From: an uncultured Planctomycetaceae bacterium
GTDB taxonomy: Bacteria; Planctomycetota; Planctomycetia; Planctomycetales; Planctomycetaceae
DNA length: 64,000 bases
NCBI GenBank assembly: GCA_943787265.1
Contig: CALSLT010000002.1
Span: 124,001 to 188,000, forward strand
Direction: 5' to 3'
In this document: piece after piece, positions 53,917 through 62,986 of the stretch
Numbering within the stretch: the first letter of the stretch is position 1
How the letters are laid out: every line of letters begins with the position of its first letter
The notes under the pieces: model-generated
What the model was told of the DNA's origin: nothing
Seen by the model: the letters and a program-made list of their open reading frames with translations, nothing else
Database searches by the model: none
Position numbers and translations under genes: made by a program

Positions 53917-54757
53917 ATGAAGTTTACGAAGATGCACGGGGCCGGGAACGATTACGTCTACGTGAACTGTTTTGATCAGGTCGAGCTGGGCGATGTCACT
54001 CAGTTGGCAAAAGCAATCAGCGATCGACATTTCGGTGTCGGCGGCGACGGGCTCGTCCTGATTTTGCCCGTCCGAACGGGCTGACGCTCGGATGGTCATG
54101 TACAATGCCGACGGCTCTGAAGCCGAAATGTGCGGCAACGCCGTCCGCTGTGTGGCGAAGTTCGTTTACGACCACGGCATCGCCGCCAAAGAAGAACTGA
54201 CGATCGAAACCGGTCGCGGCGTGCTGGCTCTGCAATGCTCTGTCACCGACGGCAAGGTTGACCGCGTTCGCGTCAACATGGACGAGCCGATCCTGGCGAG
54301 TAGCGAAATTCCGACGACCTTGGCTGGAGATCCTCCCGTCAACGTGCCTGTTGAAGTCGGTGGTCGGACGCTGGAAGTCACCTGCGTTTCGATGGGTAAC
54401 CCACACGCGGTGACTTTCGTCGACGAAGTGAATGACGACTGGGTATTGAATATCGGTCCACAGGTTGAAGTTCACGAAGCGTTCCCTCGCAAGATCAATG
54501 CCGAGTTCATTCAGGTGGTATCACGATCTGAAGTCATCATGCGAGTCTGGGAACGAGGCTCGGGCGAGACGCTGGCTTGCGGAACGGGTGCTTGTGCGTC
54601 GGTCGTTGCGGGCGTGCTGGCAGGATTACTCGATCGCAAAGTGTTGGTTCGACTGACCGGCGGTGACCTGGAAATCGAATGGGCGGAATCCGGAGAGGTC
54701 TACATGACCGGCCCAGCCGCAGAAGTCTTCTCGGGTGAGTGGCCAACCGCCGGCTGA
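53917..54757 (+). CDS. dapF: Diaminopimelate epimerase, one frameshift
   Basis: Interconverts LL- and meso-diaminopimelate for lysine and peptidoglycan. It starts [19 protein letters not shown] after a GGAGAG site. The catalytic Cys pair is in [13 protein letters not shown] and [13 protein letters not shown]. An extra C in CCC at 54067-54069 turns [17 protein letters not shown] into an early stop; removal gives 279 residues. As the enzyme is normally essential in peptidoglycan-containing cells, this is probably a sequence error. A short membrane-protein gene follows at 54798. Confidence 0.93.
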
Positions 54758-54797
54758 TCGCGATAATGAACCATTGCCATAGTGGAGGAAACCTGCG

Positions 54798-54926
54798 ATG
54801 GGGTGGGCGTTGTTCGTGATGGCTCTGTTCGGCTTTCAATGGATGCTGCGGTCGCAACAGCGCAAGCAGCGAGAAATTCGGAAAGCCCGGAAAAAGCAGT
54901 GGCGTGATTTCAAGGCGGGTCGGTGA
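54798..54926 (+). CDS. 42-residue basic membrane protein
   Basis: ATG 54798 is preceded by GGAGGAAA about 8 bases upstream. The protein has one hydrophobic segment (WALFVMALFGFQWML) and a very basic tail of alternating Arg, Lys and Gln (RSQQRKQREIRKARKKQW). No homolog was recognised. Strong ribosome site and an amphipathic layout support a real gene. It lies between dapF and the PhyH gene, on the same strand. Confidence 0.55.
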   Translation: MGWALFVMALFGFQWMLRSQQRKQREIRKARKKQWRDFKAGR

Positions 54927-54959
54927 ACACCCACCTTCCGGTAACTGTCAGGAGCGAGC

Positions 54960-55793
54960 ATGGCCGGATCTCTAACGGACCAACAACAAAGTTCGTTTCA
55001 ATCGAACGGTTACCTCTTTGTCGAGGGCTTTCTTGACTCCGAAGAAACATCGCTTTTGCAGGAAGCCTGTCGTAAAGACGCGACGCTACAGAATCACGCG
55101 ATGGCCGTTCGGGATGCCGAAGGACGCAAAACGAACCTTTCGCTTTGGAACCATCCGGGCGACGACATTTACGGAACGATCGCCCGCTCCGAACGCATCG
55201 TCGACGCGACCGAGCAACTGTTGGGAGACGAGGTCTATCACTACCACTCCAAGCTGAGTGCCAAGCAGCCGAAGGTCGGCGGTGCCTGGGAGTGGCATCA
55301 GGATTACGGCTACTGGTACAAGAATGGCTGCCTGTTTCCAGACATGCTGAGTGTCTTCATCGCCGTCGACCCATGCACCAAAGAGAACGGCTGCATGCAG
55401 GTGCTGCGTGGTTCGCAGCAAATGGGGCGTATTGAGCACGGCTTCGAAGGGGAACAAACCGGAGCCGATCTCGAACGCGTCAACGAGGCGATGAAAGTTC
55501 TGGACCTTGTCTACTGCGAGATGGCCGCCGGCACGGCGTTGTTCTTCCACTCGAACCTGCTGCACCGCTCGGATGCGAACCTTAGCGACGATCCTCGGTG
55601 GGGCTTGATTTGTTGTTACAACACAAAGCACAACAATCCATACGTCGAGCATCACCACCCGCAGTACACGCCGCTGAATAAACTGCCGGATTCGGCGATT
55701 CGAGAAGTCGGAGCAAGGCCTACGTCGGCAGCTCAGAAGTTTCTTGCACAGGACGAAGACGACACTTCTCGACGATTGGAGGTCGACGCGTGA
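54960..55793 (+). CDS. Phytanoyl-CoA dioxygenase (PhyH)-family protein
   Basis: A 277-residue Fe(II)/2-oxoglutarate-dependent oxygenase. The double-stranded beta helix has the iron ligands of HxD in [11 protein letters not shown] and the distal His in [17 protein letters not shown], with the Arg-containing WGLICCYN that often binds 2-oxoglutarate. The N-terminal [17 protein letters not shown] is typical. Substrates of planctomycete PhyH proteins are mostly unknown. The stop overlaps the start of the next PSD1 gene by 4 nt (GTGA), so the two are translated together. Confidence 0.88.
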   Translation: MAGSLTDQQQSSFQSNGYLFVEGFLDSEETSLLQEACRKDATLQNHAMAVRDAEGRKTNLSLWNHPGDDIYGTIARSERIVDATEQLLGDEVYHYHSKLSAKQPKVGGAWEWHQDYGYWYKNGCLFPDMLSVFIAVDPCTKENGCMQVLRGSQQMGRIEHGFEGEQTGADLERVNEAMKVLDLVYCEMAAGTALFFHSNLLHRSDANLSDDPRWGLICCYNTKHNNPYVEHHHPQYTPLNKLPDSAIREVGARPTSAAQKFLAQDEDDTSRRLEVDA

Positions 55794-58234
55794 ATTCCGC
55801 AACGAGTTCTTTTTCCACCGATGCCGGCACGAACCGCCAGTTAGTAAGTTCTGTGCTGACATCCACTCGCTGGCGATTTGCGCTGGTATGGTGTTTTCTT
55901 GGGTTGTTCATAACTCATTCAGCGTTCGCTCAAGAACGTCGACCGGTCCGGTTCAGCACAGACATTCGCCCGATCCTTTCGGATCGATGCTTTCATTGTC
56001 ACGGTCCGGACGAAGAGTCTCGCGAGGCAGAACTGCGACTCGACATCGCTCCGGAAGCGGACCACATCGTCGTGCCGGCTAAGCCAGCCGAAAGCGAACT
56101 TTGGCGCCGAATTATGTCGACCGATCCTGATGAGCAAATGCCGCCTCCCGGACATGGCAAACCTCTAACAAAGGATGAGAGCGATTTGCTCCACCGTTGG
56201 ATCGAGGGCGGTGGAAAATGGTCAGCTCATTGGGCGTACGAAAAACCTTTGAAGACTGAACCGCCCGAAGTTGCTGTTGATGATCCTTCAAACTGGATCG
56301 ACCGGTTCATCGTCCAGCAACTTGCAGATGGATCCCTGAACTTGGCCCCGGAAGCGGACCGCGTCACTTTGATCCGGCGAGTCTCTTTCGACTTAACAGG
56401 TCTGCCGCCGACTCCGGAAGAAGTCGACGTGTTTGTGAACGACAAATCCGACGGTGCCTGGGAGACTCTGATTGACCGACTACTCGCATCTGAAGCTCAT
56501 GGTGAGCGGATGGCGACTTACTGGCTCGACCTGGTTCGTTATGCAGACACAGTCGGCTATCACGGTGATCAGGATCATGCCATTTCGCCGTACCGTGACT
56601 GGGTCATCGATGCATTCACCGAGAATATTCCGTTCGACCGGTTCACGGCCGAGCAACTGGCCGGTGACCTGGTCGAAGGCTCGGGAATCGATCAGAAGAT
56701 CGCGTCCGGCTACAACCGGCTATTGCAGACCACTCACGAAGGCGGGCTTCAGCCGCGAGAGTACCTCGCCATTTATGCTGCCGACCGAATTCGCAATCTG
56801 TCGGAAGTCTGGATGGGTGGCACGATGGGCTGCTGCCAGTGTCATAACCACAAGTTTGATCCGTACACGATCGAAGACTTCTATTCGATCGGGGCGTTCT
56901 TCGCTGATCTGGACGAAGCAAAGCATTTCACATCGGGCGGAAACTCGTTGCCGACAAAGCGTGAACCGGAACTTGTTGTGCTGACTCGGCGGGAACGACT
57001 GCGAATCGATGAGCTGAAACAGGAAATCGCCGGAATCAAAGTCGCGTCGCAGCACCTGGCCAATGGGGATGCCGATCAACCTTCAATTGTCGCAACGATT
57101 AAGAAGCTCGAGAAAGAAATCGAAGCGATCAAGAAGGGCTCTCGTCGGACGATGATTTCAGCGTCCGTCAAACCTCGTACAATGCGAGTGCTTCCTCGCG
57201 GAAATTGGCTCGACGACAGCGGACCGATTGTGACGTCGGCGATTCCATCGTTTCTTGGAAACATCGAAACCAGGGGGCAGCGTGCAACGCGGCTTGATCT
57301 TGCGAACTGGTTGACCGATGCCAAAAACGGCAACGGGCTACTGACGGCTCGCGTCTTTGTGAATCGGTTCTGGTATCTGCTCTTTGGTGAAGGGATTGCT
57401 CGGAATCTCACGGATTTCGGTGGGCAGGGCGAACCGCCAAGCCATCCGGAATTGCTCGACAATCTGGCGATCGAGTTCGTTGAAAGCGGCTGGGACGTTC
57501 GACACATGCTCAAGCTGATCGCGATGAGCAAGGCGTATCGACAGTCATCGTCAGTCAAGGATGAGGCACTGACGGCCGATCCGGAAAATCGATTGTTCTC
57601 GCGGCAGTCGAGATTTCGGTTGCCGGCTGAGGCGGTTCGCGACAACGCACTATTCGTTAGCGGCTTGCTCGTTCAGAAAGTGGGCGGGCCCAGCGTGAAA
57701 CCGTATCAGCCGGCTGGCTACTACCGTCATCTGAATTTTCCAACGAGAAAATACGCTCAGCACAACGACGAACGGCAATGGCGACGCGGATTGTACGTGC
57801 ATTGGCAGCGACAGTTTCTGCATCCGATGCTGAAAGCGTTTGATGCTCCGCGGCGAGAGGAATGCACTGCTCAACGGCCACGATCCAACACGCCGCTGGC
57901 ATCGCTCACGTTGTTAAACGATCCGACGTTTGTGGAAGCCGCGCGAGCTTTTGCGGCTCGAATTCTGGGCGGAACAAGCGACGACAAGGGACGACTGGAC
58001 AGAGCGTTTCGATTGGCAGTTTCTCGATCGCCCGACGACTTTGAACAAAAGCTGGTCATGCAGCTTCTGGCCGAGTCTCGCGAGCAATTTCTGACTGACG
58101 AAGCGGCAGCTCGGGCTTTGGTTTCAACGGGGCTTGCTCCAAAAGACGAAAACGTTTCAGTTGTGGAACACGCGGCCTGGACGACGGTCGCGCGAGCGAT
58201 CCTGGCTCTCGGTGAAACGACAACACGGAATTAA
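55790..58234 (+). CDS. PSCyt1-DUF1549-DUF1553 (PSD1) secreted cytochrome-type protein
   Basis: An 814-residue exported protein. A signal peptide precedes [10 protein letters not shown]. The PSCyt1 domain (about 50-150) has the haem-c motif CFHCHGPD and the distal-ligand region [15 protein letters not shown]1549 and then DUF1553 follow; [18 protein letters not shown] lies about residue 345, and a C-terminal part has [25 protein letters not shown]. These planctomycete proteins are thought to work at the cell surface, but their reaction is unproven. GTG 55790 overlaps the PhyH gene; a DUF1501 gene follows 76 bases downstream. Confidence 0.92.
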   Translation: MNSATSSFSTDAGTNRQLVSSVLTSTRWRFALVWCFLGLFITHSAFAQERRPVRFSTDIRPILSDRCFHCHGPDEESREAELRLDIAPEADHIVVPAKPAESELWRRIMSTDPDEQMPPPGHGKPLTKDESDLLHRWIEGGGKWSAHWAYEKPLKTEPPEVAVDDPSNWIDRFIVQQLADGSLNLAPEADRVTLIRRVSFDLTGLPPTPEEVDVFVNDKSDGAWETLIDRLLASEAHGERMATYWLDLVRYADTVGYHGDQDHAISPYRDWVIDAFTENIPFDRFTAEQLAGDLVEGSGIDQKIASGYNRLLQTTHEGGLQPREYLAIYAADRIRNLSEVWMGGTMGCCQCHNHKFDPYTIEDFYSIGAFFADLDEAKHFTSGGNSLPTKREPELVVLTRRERLRIDELKQEIAGIKVASQHLANGDADQPSIVATIKKLEKEIEAIKKGSRRTMISASVKPRTMRVLPRGNWLDDSGPIVTSAIPSFLGNIETRGQRATRLDLANWLTDAKNGNGLLTARVFVNRFWYLLFGEGIARNLTDFGGQGEPPSHPELLDNLAIEFVESGWDVRHMLKLIAMSKAYRQSSSVKDEALTADPENRLFSRQSRFRLPAEAVRDNALFVSGLLVQKVGGPSVKPYQPAGYYRHLNFPTRKYAQHNDERQWRRGLYVHWQRQFLHPMLKAFDAPRREECTAQRPRSNTPLASLTLLNDPTFVEAARAFAARILGGTSDDKGRLDRAFRLAVSRSPDDFEQKLVMQLLAESREQFLTDEAAARALVSTGLAPKDENVSVVEHAAWTTVARAILALGETTTRN

Positions 58235-58238
58235 CAAC

Positions 58239-58294
58239 GTAGGGCCGGTTCCTACCGGTCATTGAGCTATTCGGCCGGTGGGAACCGGCCCTAC
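58239..58294. repeat. Inverted repeat, family 5 (GTAGGGCCGGTTCC type)
   Basis: GTAGGGCCGGTTCCTACCGG at 58239-58258 and CCGGTGGGAACCGGCCCTAC at 58275-58294 match at 19 of 20 positions. It fills most of the gap between a PSD1 gene and the DUF1501 gene that follows. Confidence 0.93.
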
Positions 58295-58310
58295 GAAAGT
58301 GGAATGTCCA

Positions 58311-59726
58311 ATGCTCGATCAAACAGGCATCAACCGCCGCACGTTTCTGTCAACTGGCGGAGTAGGACTTGGAGCGGCGGCTCTCGGTTCTTTGATGGCC
58401 GAGCAATCTTCGGCGAACGTGGATAGAGACGGCATCGAAGGCTTGCCGCACTTCGCAGCTAAGGCCAAACGTGTAATCTTCCTCTGCATGGCTGGAGGAC
58501 CATCGCATCTCGAGACCTTCGATTACAAACCGAAGCTCGACGAGATGAACGGTCAACCGATGCCGGAATCGTTCACTGCCGGACAGCCGATCGCGCAGTT
58601 GCGTGGGAAAGCTCTGAAAGTTCAGGGGCACCTGACGAAGTTTCGCAAGCATGGCGAAAGCGGGCAGTTCATCAGTGACTTCCTGCCCTGGCACGGAAAG
58701 ATGGCTGACGATATTTGCATTATCCGTTCGTTGGTGACGGAGCAGATCAATCACGATCCGGCTCACACGTTCATGAACACAGGCACGGGCATCAATGGTC
58801 GCCCGTCGATGGGATCATGGCTTAACTACGGTCTTGGCAGCGAAGCCGAAGACCTGCCTGGTTTTGTCGTTCTGACGAGTGTCGGCGGACGGAACCCTCA
58901 GCCGATCGCGTCGCGTCAGTGGGGAGCGGGCTTTCTGCCGAGTCGTCACCAGGGAGTTCAGTTCAACTCAAGCGGCGACCCTGTGAATTACGTGCGGAAT
59001 CCGGCCGGGGTCTCAACGTCTCAGCAGGGGCAGCTTGTCGACACGATCCAGCAGCTCGATCGGTATCGGAATGAGAAACTTCGAGACCCGGAAATTGCGA
59101 CCAGAATCTCAGCGATGGAAATGGCGTTTCGGATGCAGACGTCCGTACCGGAGCTTGTCGATATGTCTGGCGAGTCGAAAGAAACACTCGACATGTACGG
59201 GGCGAAGCCGGGCGATGGTTCGTACGCTTCGAATTGTCTGCTGGCTCGAAGACTGGCTGAACGCGGCGTGCGGTTTATTCATCTTTATCATCGAGGCTGG
59301 GATCACCACGGCGGCCTGGTCCAGTATATGAATACGTGTTGCGGATTGACTGACCGTCCGACGTGGGCGTTACTGACTGATCTGAAGCAGCGAGGGATGC
59401 TCGAAGACACGCTGATCATCTGGGGCGGCGAATTCGGCCGGACTCCGATGTTCCAGGGCAAGGGTGGCGCGGGGCGAGATCATCACATCAAAGGCTTTTC
59501 GATGTGGATGGCCGGCGGCGGAATCAAGGGCGGAGTTTCTTACGGAGCGACCGACGAACTCGGCTACAACTCAGTCGAAGACGTCGTCCACGTTCGTGAT
59601 CTGCACGCGACGATGCTGCACTGCGTCGGCATCGATGCTCATCGATTTTCGGTTAAACATCAGGGCTTGGATAGTCGTTTAACCGGTGTTGAGCCAGCTC
59701 GAGTGATTCGGCCAATCCTGAGCTGA
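58311..59726 (+). CDS. DUF1501 family Tat-exported protein
   Basis: A 471-residue sulfatase-fold protein with a twin-arginine signal (NRRTFLSTGGVGLGAAAL). Core motifs are RVIFLCMAGGPSHLETFDYK, FRKHGESGQFISDFLPWHGK, ICIIRSLVTEQINHDPAH, HHGGLVQYMNTCCGLTD and IIWGGEFGRTPM. The family lacks a known reaction. It is paired with the upstream PSD1 gene, a common planctomycete pair. ATG 58311 is the chosen start; it falls just after inverted repeat family 5. Confidence 0.92.
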   Translation: MLDQTGINRRTFLSTGGVGLGAAALGSLMAEQSSANVDRDGIEGLPHFAAKAKRVIFLCMAGGPSHLETFDYKPKLDEMNGQPMPESFTAGQPIAQLRGKALKVQGHLTKFRKHGESGQFISDFLPWHGKMADDICIIRSLVTEQINHDPAHTFMNTGTGINGRPSMGSWLNYGLGSEAEDLPGFVVLTSVGGRNPQPIASRQWGAGFLPSRHQGVQFNSSGDPVNYVRNPAGVSTSQQGQLVDTIQQLDRYRNEKLRDPEIATRISAMEMAFRMQTSVPELVDMSGESKETLDMYGAKPGDGSYASNCLLARRLAERGVRFIHLYHRGWDHHGGLVQYMNTCCGLTDRPTWALLTDLKQRGMLEDTLIIWGGEFGRTPMFQGKGGAGRDHHIKGFSMWMAGGGIKGGVSYGATDELGYNSVEDVVHVRDLHATMLHCVGIDAHRFSVKHQGLDSRLTGVEPARVIRPILS

Positions 59727-59832
59727 GCAGTTCAAATTGCACCTTCGGCGACATTCATGTGGTGAATCCCGCGTTCTATCCCATAATTTGCGAAACCGCC
59801 GCGACTTTCGAGCGGTATCAGGGTTCAGTTGA

Positions 59833-59885
59833 GTAGGCTGGGTTCTGCCCCAGCTTGAATCCTGCTGGGATACGTCCCAGCCAAC
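59833..59885. repeat. Inverted repeat, family 2, copy 2
   Basis: Starts GTAGGCTGGG, then CTGCCCCAGCTTGAATCCTG, and closes with CTGGGA..CCCAGCC. It resembles the reverse complement of copy 1 at 52514-52568. It lies in the gap between a DUF1501 gene and the second PSD1 gene. Confidence 0.88.
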
Positions 59886-59917
59886 GGTACCGGCGTCAGT
59901 GATCAGGAAAGCGACGC

Positions 59918-61588
59918 ATGAAAACGCGACTTCTGCCATTACTTGTGGTTGCGGCAGTGTTTGTGCTTTGCCAGTGGGCCATTCAGCCCTCGGTCTCGCT
60001 GAACGCGACGCCCACGGAATTGACCCATTCTGATGCCGAGTTGCCGAACGTGGTCGCTCAGATCGACGGCCACTTCGAAGAACTATGGAAACGTCAGGAG
60101 CTGACGCCTGCTCAACCTGCGGACGAACTTCTGTTGTTGCGTCGGCTGGCTCTCTCGCTGATGGGCACGGTTCCGTCGCTGGAAGAAATCCGGCAGTTTG
60201 ACCTGGACGATCAGCCCGACCGAATCGAGCGTTGGAGCCAGCGATACCTCGACGACCCCAGGTTTGCTGACTACTTCGCCGAACGGCTGGCGAGGTGCTT
60301 CGTCGGCGTTGACGGTGGGCAGTTCATCGTTTTCCGTCGCGACCGGTTTGCAAGTTGGTTGAGCGATCAGCTCGAATCCAATGAACCGTACGACGAGATC
60401 GTCCGGCAGATGATCTCGTCAAAAGGGTTGTGGACGGGCGAGCCTCAGACCAATTTCATCACAGCCGCCGTCGCCAACGAAGACCTCGACGAGAATAAAC
60501 TGGCTGCTCGATCCGTGCGAGCATTTCTCGGGCAGAGCATGGACTGTGCTCAGTGCCACGATCACCCTTTCGATGAAAACTGGCAGCAACATCACTTCGA
60601 AGGTGTGGCCGCTCAGTTTGGCCAGGTCGAACAAGGCGGGCTCGGAGTCTTCGACAAACCGGGCAAGATGCTTAAAGTCGATGACCTTGAAAAGGTTGCC
60701 GCGGATGCCGATGCGGATGCAAAGATCCCACAGCGGAAAGTTGCTCCGGCAGTTCCGTTTGGAAAGGAATGGCTTCCGGCGGAAGGCACTGCCCGCGAGA
60801 AGTTTGCTCACTGGATGACCCATCCGGAAAATCGGCGATTCGAACGAGCAATCGCCAATCGTGTCTGGGGGCTGATGTTCGGCAGGGCGTACATCACACC
60901 GGTTGACGACATGCCCAATCCCAGTGAGGAAGGTGTTGATCGGGACGTTCTTGACATACTCGGCAAAGATTTTCGCGAGCACAACTATGACCTAAAGCGG
61001 ATGATCATGACGATCGCCTCGTCGAAACCTTTTCGAATGAAGAGTGTCGTCGAGAGTGAAAACGATTCGCAGGCGGACGTCAGCTACGAAGAATTGATTG
61101 TGTTGCTGGACGAGTCGTGGGGAGTGTTTCCGCTGACTCGCCTGCGGCCGGAGCAAATCATTGGATCGATGCTGCAGGCTTCGTCGATTCAAACGATCGA
61201 CCAGAACTCGCACATGTTTACTCGATTTCAACGCTTCACTAACGAGCGAGATTTCGTGAATGAATACGGCGACCTTGGTGACCAGGAACTTGTTGAGCAA
61301 TCAGGAACGATCCCCCAAGCCTTGCTCAGAATGAACAGCAACATGACGCGTGGCGCGGTCGAGTCAGGTTTCATGTCGGCCTGTGGTCGTATCGCCAATC
61401 TAAGTACGACCAACGAAGAGGCTTTGGAAGCAGCGTACTTTGTGTGTCTGACGAGGACGCCCACGCCCGAGGAACGAGAACATTTTCTAAAAAGATTGGG
61501 TGATCATACGGACGATCGCCGAAATCCGATCATCGAAGACATTTTCTGGACGCTGTTCAACTCGCCGGAATTTTCGTGGAATCATTGA
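59918..61588 (+). CDS. DUF1549-DUF1553 (PSD1-type) secreted protein without the cytochrome domain
   Basis: A 556-residue exported protein. The signal segment is LLPLLVVAAVFVLCQWAI. DUF1549 follows (LLRRLALSLMGTVPSLEEI, FADYFAERLARCFVG) with CAQCHDHPFDENWQQH, the only CxxCH motif. DUF1553 has FAHWMTHPENRRFERAIANRVWGLMFG and DVLDILGKDFREHNYDLKRM. It lacks the N-terminal PSCyt1 domain found in the 55.8 kb relative, so it is shorter. A DUF1501 gene follows, giving a second pair of this type. Confidence 0.9.
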   Translation: MKTRLLPLLVVAAVFVLCQWAIQPSVSLNATPTELTHSDAELPNVVAQIDGHFEELWKRQELTPAQPADELLLLRRLALSLMGTVPSLEEIRQFDLDDQPDRIERWSQRYLDDPRFADYFAERLARCFVGVDGGQFIVFRRDRFASWLSDQLESNEPYDEIVRQMISSKGLWTGEPQTNFITAAVANEDLDENKLAARSVRAFLGQSMDCAQCHDHPFDENWQQHHFEGVAAQFGQVEQGGLGVFDKPGKMLKVDDLEKVAADADADAKIPQRKVAPAVPFGKEWLPAEGTAREKFAHWMTHPENRRFERAIANRVWGLMFGRAYITPVDDMPNPSEEGVDRDVLDILGKDFREHNYDLKRMIMTIASSKPFRMKSVVESENDSQADVSYEELIVLLDESWGVFPLTRLRPEQIIGSMLQASSIQTIDQNSHMFTRFQRFTNERDFVNEYGDLGDQELVEQSGTIPQALLRMNSNMTRGAVESGFMSACGRIANLSTTNEEALEAAYFVCLTRTPTPEEREHFLKRLGDHTDDRRNPIIEDIFWTLFNSPEFSWNH

Positions 61589-61599
61589 TGTCGTGATGT

Positions 61600-61688
61600 G
61601 TAGGTCATGACAAGCGAAGCGTCGGCATGACAATACGGCTAACGTGCTTCTGAAATGGTATGTCGGCGCTTCGCTTGTCATACCCTAC
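61600..61688. repeat. Inverted repeat, family 6 (GGTATGACAAGCGAAGCG type)
   Basis: The left arm at 61600-61628 has ATGACAAGCGAAGCGTCGGC; the right arm at 61660-61688 reads back with ATGACAAGCGAAGCGCCGAC. About 24 of 29 positions match. A 31-base loop separates the arms. It lies between the second PSD1 gene and its DUF1501 partner. Confidence 0.9.
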
Positions 61689-61735
61689 CGATGCCGACAA
61701 GTCTCGCCGCGACACTCTTCTTTGTGAGCCTTCTT

Positions 61736-62986
61736 ATGACGACTCAAGTCACCCGCCGATCTGCTCTGAAAACTGCCGCTGGATTGGGACTGTCGTTTCT
61801 CGTTCCGGCTCTTGGGGCAAAGGCTGCCGAGGAGCGAGGTCCAAAACGCCAGAGATCCCTGATCGTTCTGTGGATGGCTGGTGGTCCGAGTCAGCTTGAG
61901 ACATGGGATCCGCATGCTGGTTCAGCGACTGGCGGCGAGGTTGGTGCGATCGACACTCGGATCGATGGGCTGCAGATTGCGGATATGTATCCGCAAATGG
62001 CCGAGCAGATTCAGCATCTGAACGTCGTCCGTTCGCTGGTCTCCAAAGAGGGCGATCACGAACGCGGCACCTACTTCATGAAGACGGGTTATCGTCCGGA
62101 CCCTGTGTTCAAGCATCCGGCAATGTCGGCAATCGTGTCGCATCAGCATCCGGCTGAGGGGTTGGAGATACCCGCTCACGTGTCACTTGGTGGTGGCCAG
62201 TGGCCGGCTCGAGGCGGTTACTTCGGAGCATCTCACGATGCGTTCAGAGTGTTCAACCCCGGACGACAGATCAACAACATGCGGCCGCTGGTCGGCGAGG
62301 AACGCCAGAAACGACGACTGGCGAGCCTGGACGTGGTAACTCAGGCTTTTGCCCGCGGTCGACGGATTCAGACGGAGAACACGCTGCATCAGCTTACGGT
62401 TCAACGAGCGTTGAAGATGATGAGTTCTGAACAGCTCAAAGCACTGGAACTCGACGACGAGTCAGCGACGATCAAGCAGGCTTACGGCGATACTCGGTTC
62501 GGTCGTGGGTGCCTTGTGGCTCGAAGACTGATCGAAACAGGTGTGAGATCAGTCGAAGTCACTCTAAATGGCTGGGATACGCACGCTGCAAATCATGGCG
62601 GACACATCACCCAGGCCGAAATCCTCGACCCGGCATTCGCGACTCTTACCGCCGAGTTGAAAGAACGCGATCTACTGGACTCAACAGTCGTGTTATGCAT
62701 CGGCGAGTTTGGCCGAACGCCGACAGTCAACCCGCTGGGCGGCCGCGACCACTGGCCGAAATGGTTCTCGTGCGTCGTCGGCGGAGGTGGTCTGACGGCT
62801 GGAAAGCTGATCGGCGAAACAGATCCGCTTGGCAAGAAGGACGCCGTTGATCCCATCGAGGTGAAGGACCTCTACGCCACAGTGCTGCAGACTCTGGGCG
62901 TCGACTACGCGGAAGAATTCATCACGGACATTGGCAGGCCAATCCAATTCAGCGACGGAACGCCGATTGAGCGTCTGATGGCTTAA
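61736..62986 (+). CDS. DUF1501 family Tat-exported protein
   Basis: A 416-residue sulfatase-fold protein. The twin-arginine signal is VTRRSALKTAAGLGLSFL. Core motifs are RSLIVLWMAGGPSQLETWDP, LNVVRSLVSKEGDHERGT, HVSLGGGQWPARGGYFG, VTLNGWDTHAANHGGH and VVLCIGEFGRTPTVNPLGGR. It differs from the 58.3 kb relative, being shorter. ATG 61736 gives a classic Tat signal; ATG 61691 in the same frame would add 15 hydrophobic residues and cannot be ruled out. It forms the second PSD1/DUF1501 pair. Confidence 0.9.
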   Translation: MTTQVTRRSALKTAAGLGLSFLVPALGAKAAEERGPKRQRSLIVLWMAGGPSQLETWDPHAGSATGGEVGAIDTRIDGLQIADMYPQMAEQIQHLNVVRSLVSKEGDHERGTYFMKTGYRPDPVFKHPAMSAIVSHQHPAEGLEIPAHVSLGGGQWPARGGYFGASHDAFRVFNPGRQINNMRPLVGEERQKRRLASLDVVTQAFARGRRIQTENTLHQLTVQRALKMMSSEQLKALELDDESATIKQAYGDTRFGRGCLVARRLIETGVRSVEVTLNGWDTHAANHGGHITQAEILDPAFATLTAELKERDLLDSTVVLCIGEFGRTPTVNPLGGRDHWPKWFSCVVGGGGLTAGKLIGETDPLGKKDAVDPIEVKDLYATVLQTLGVDYAEEFITDIGRPIQFSDGTPIERLMA

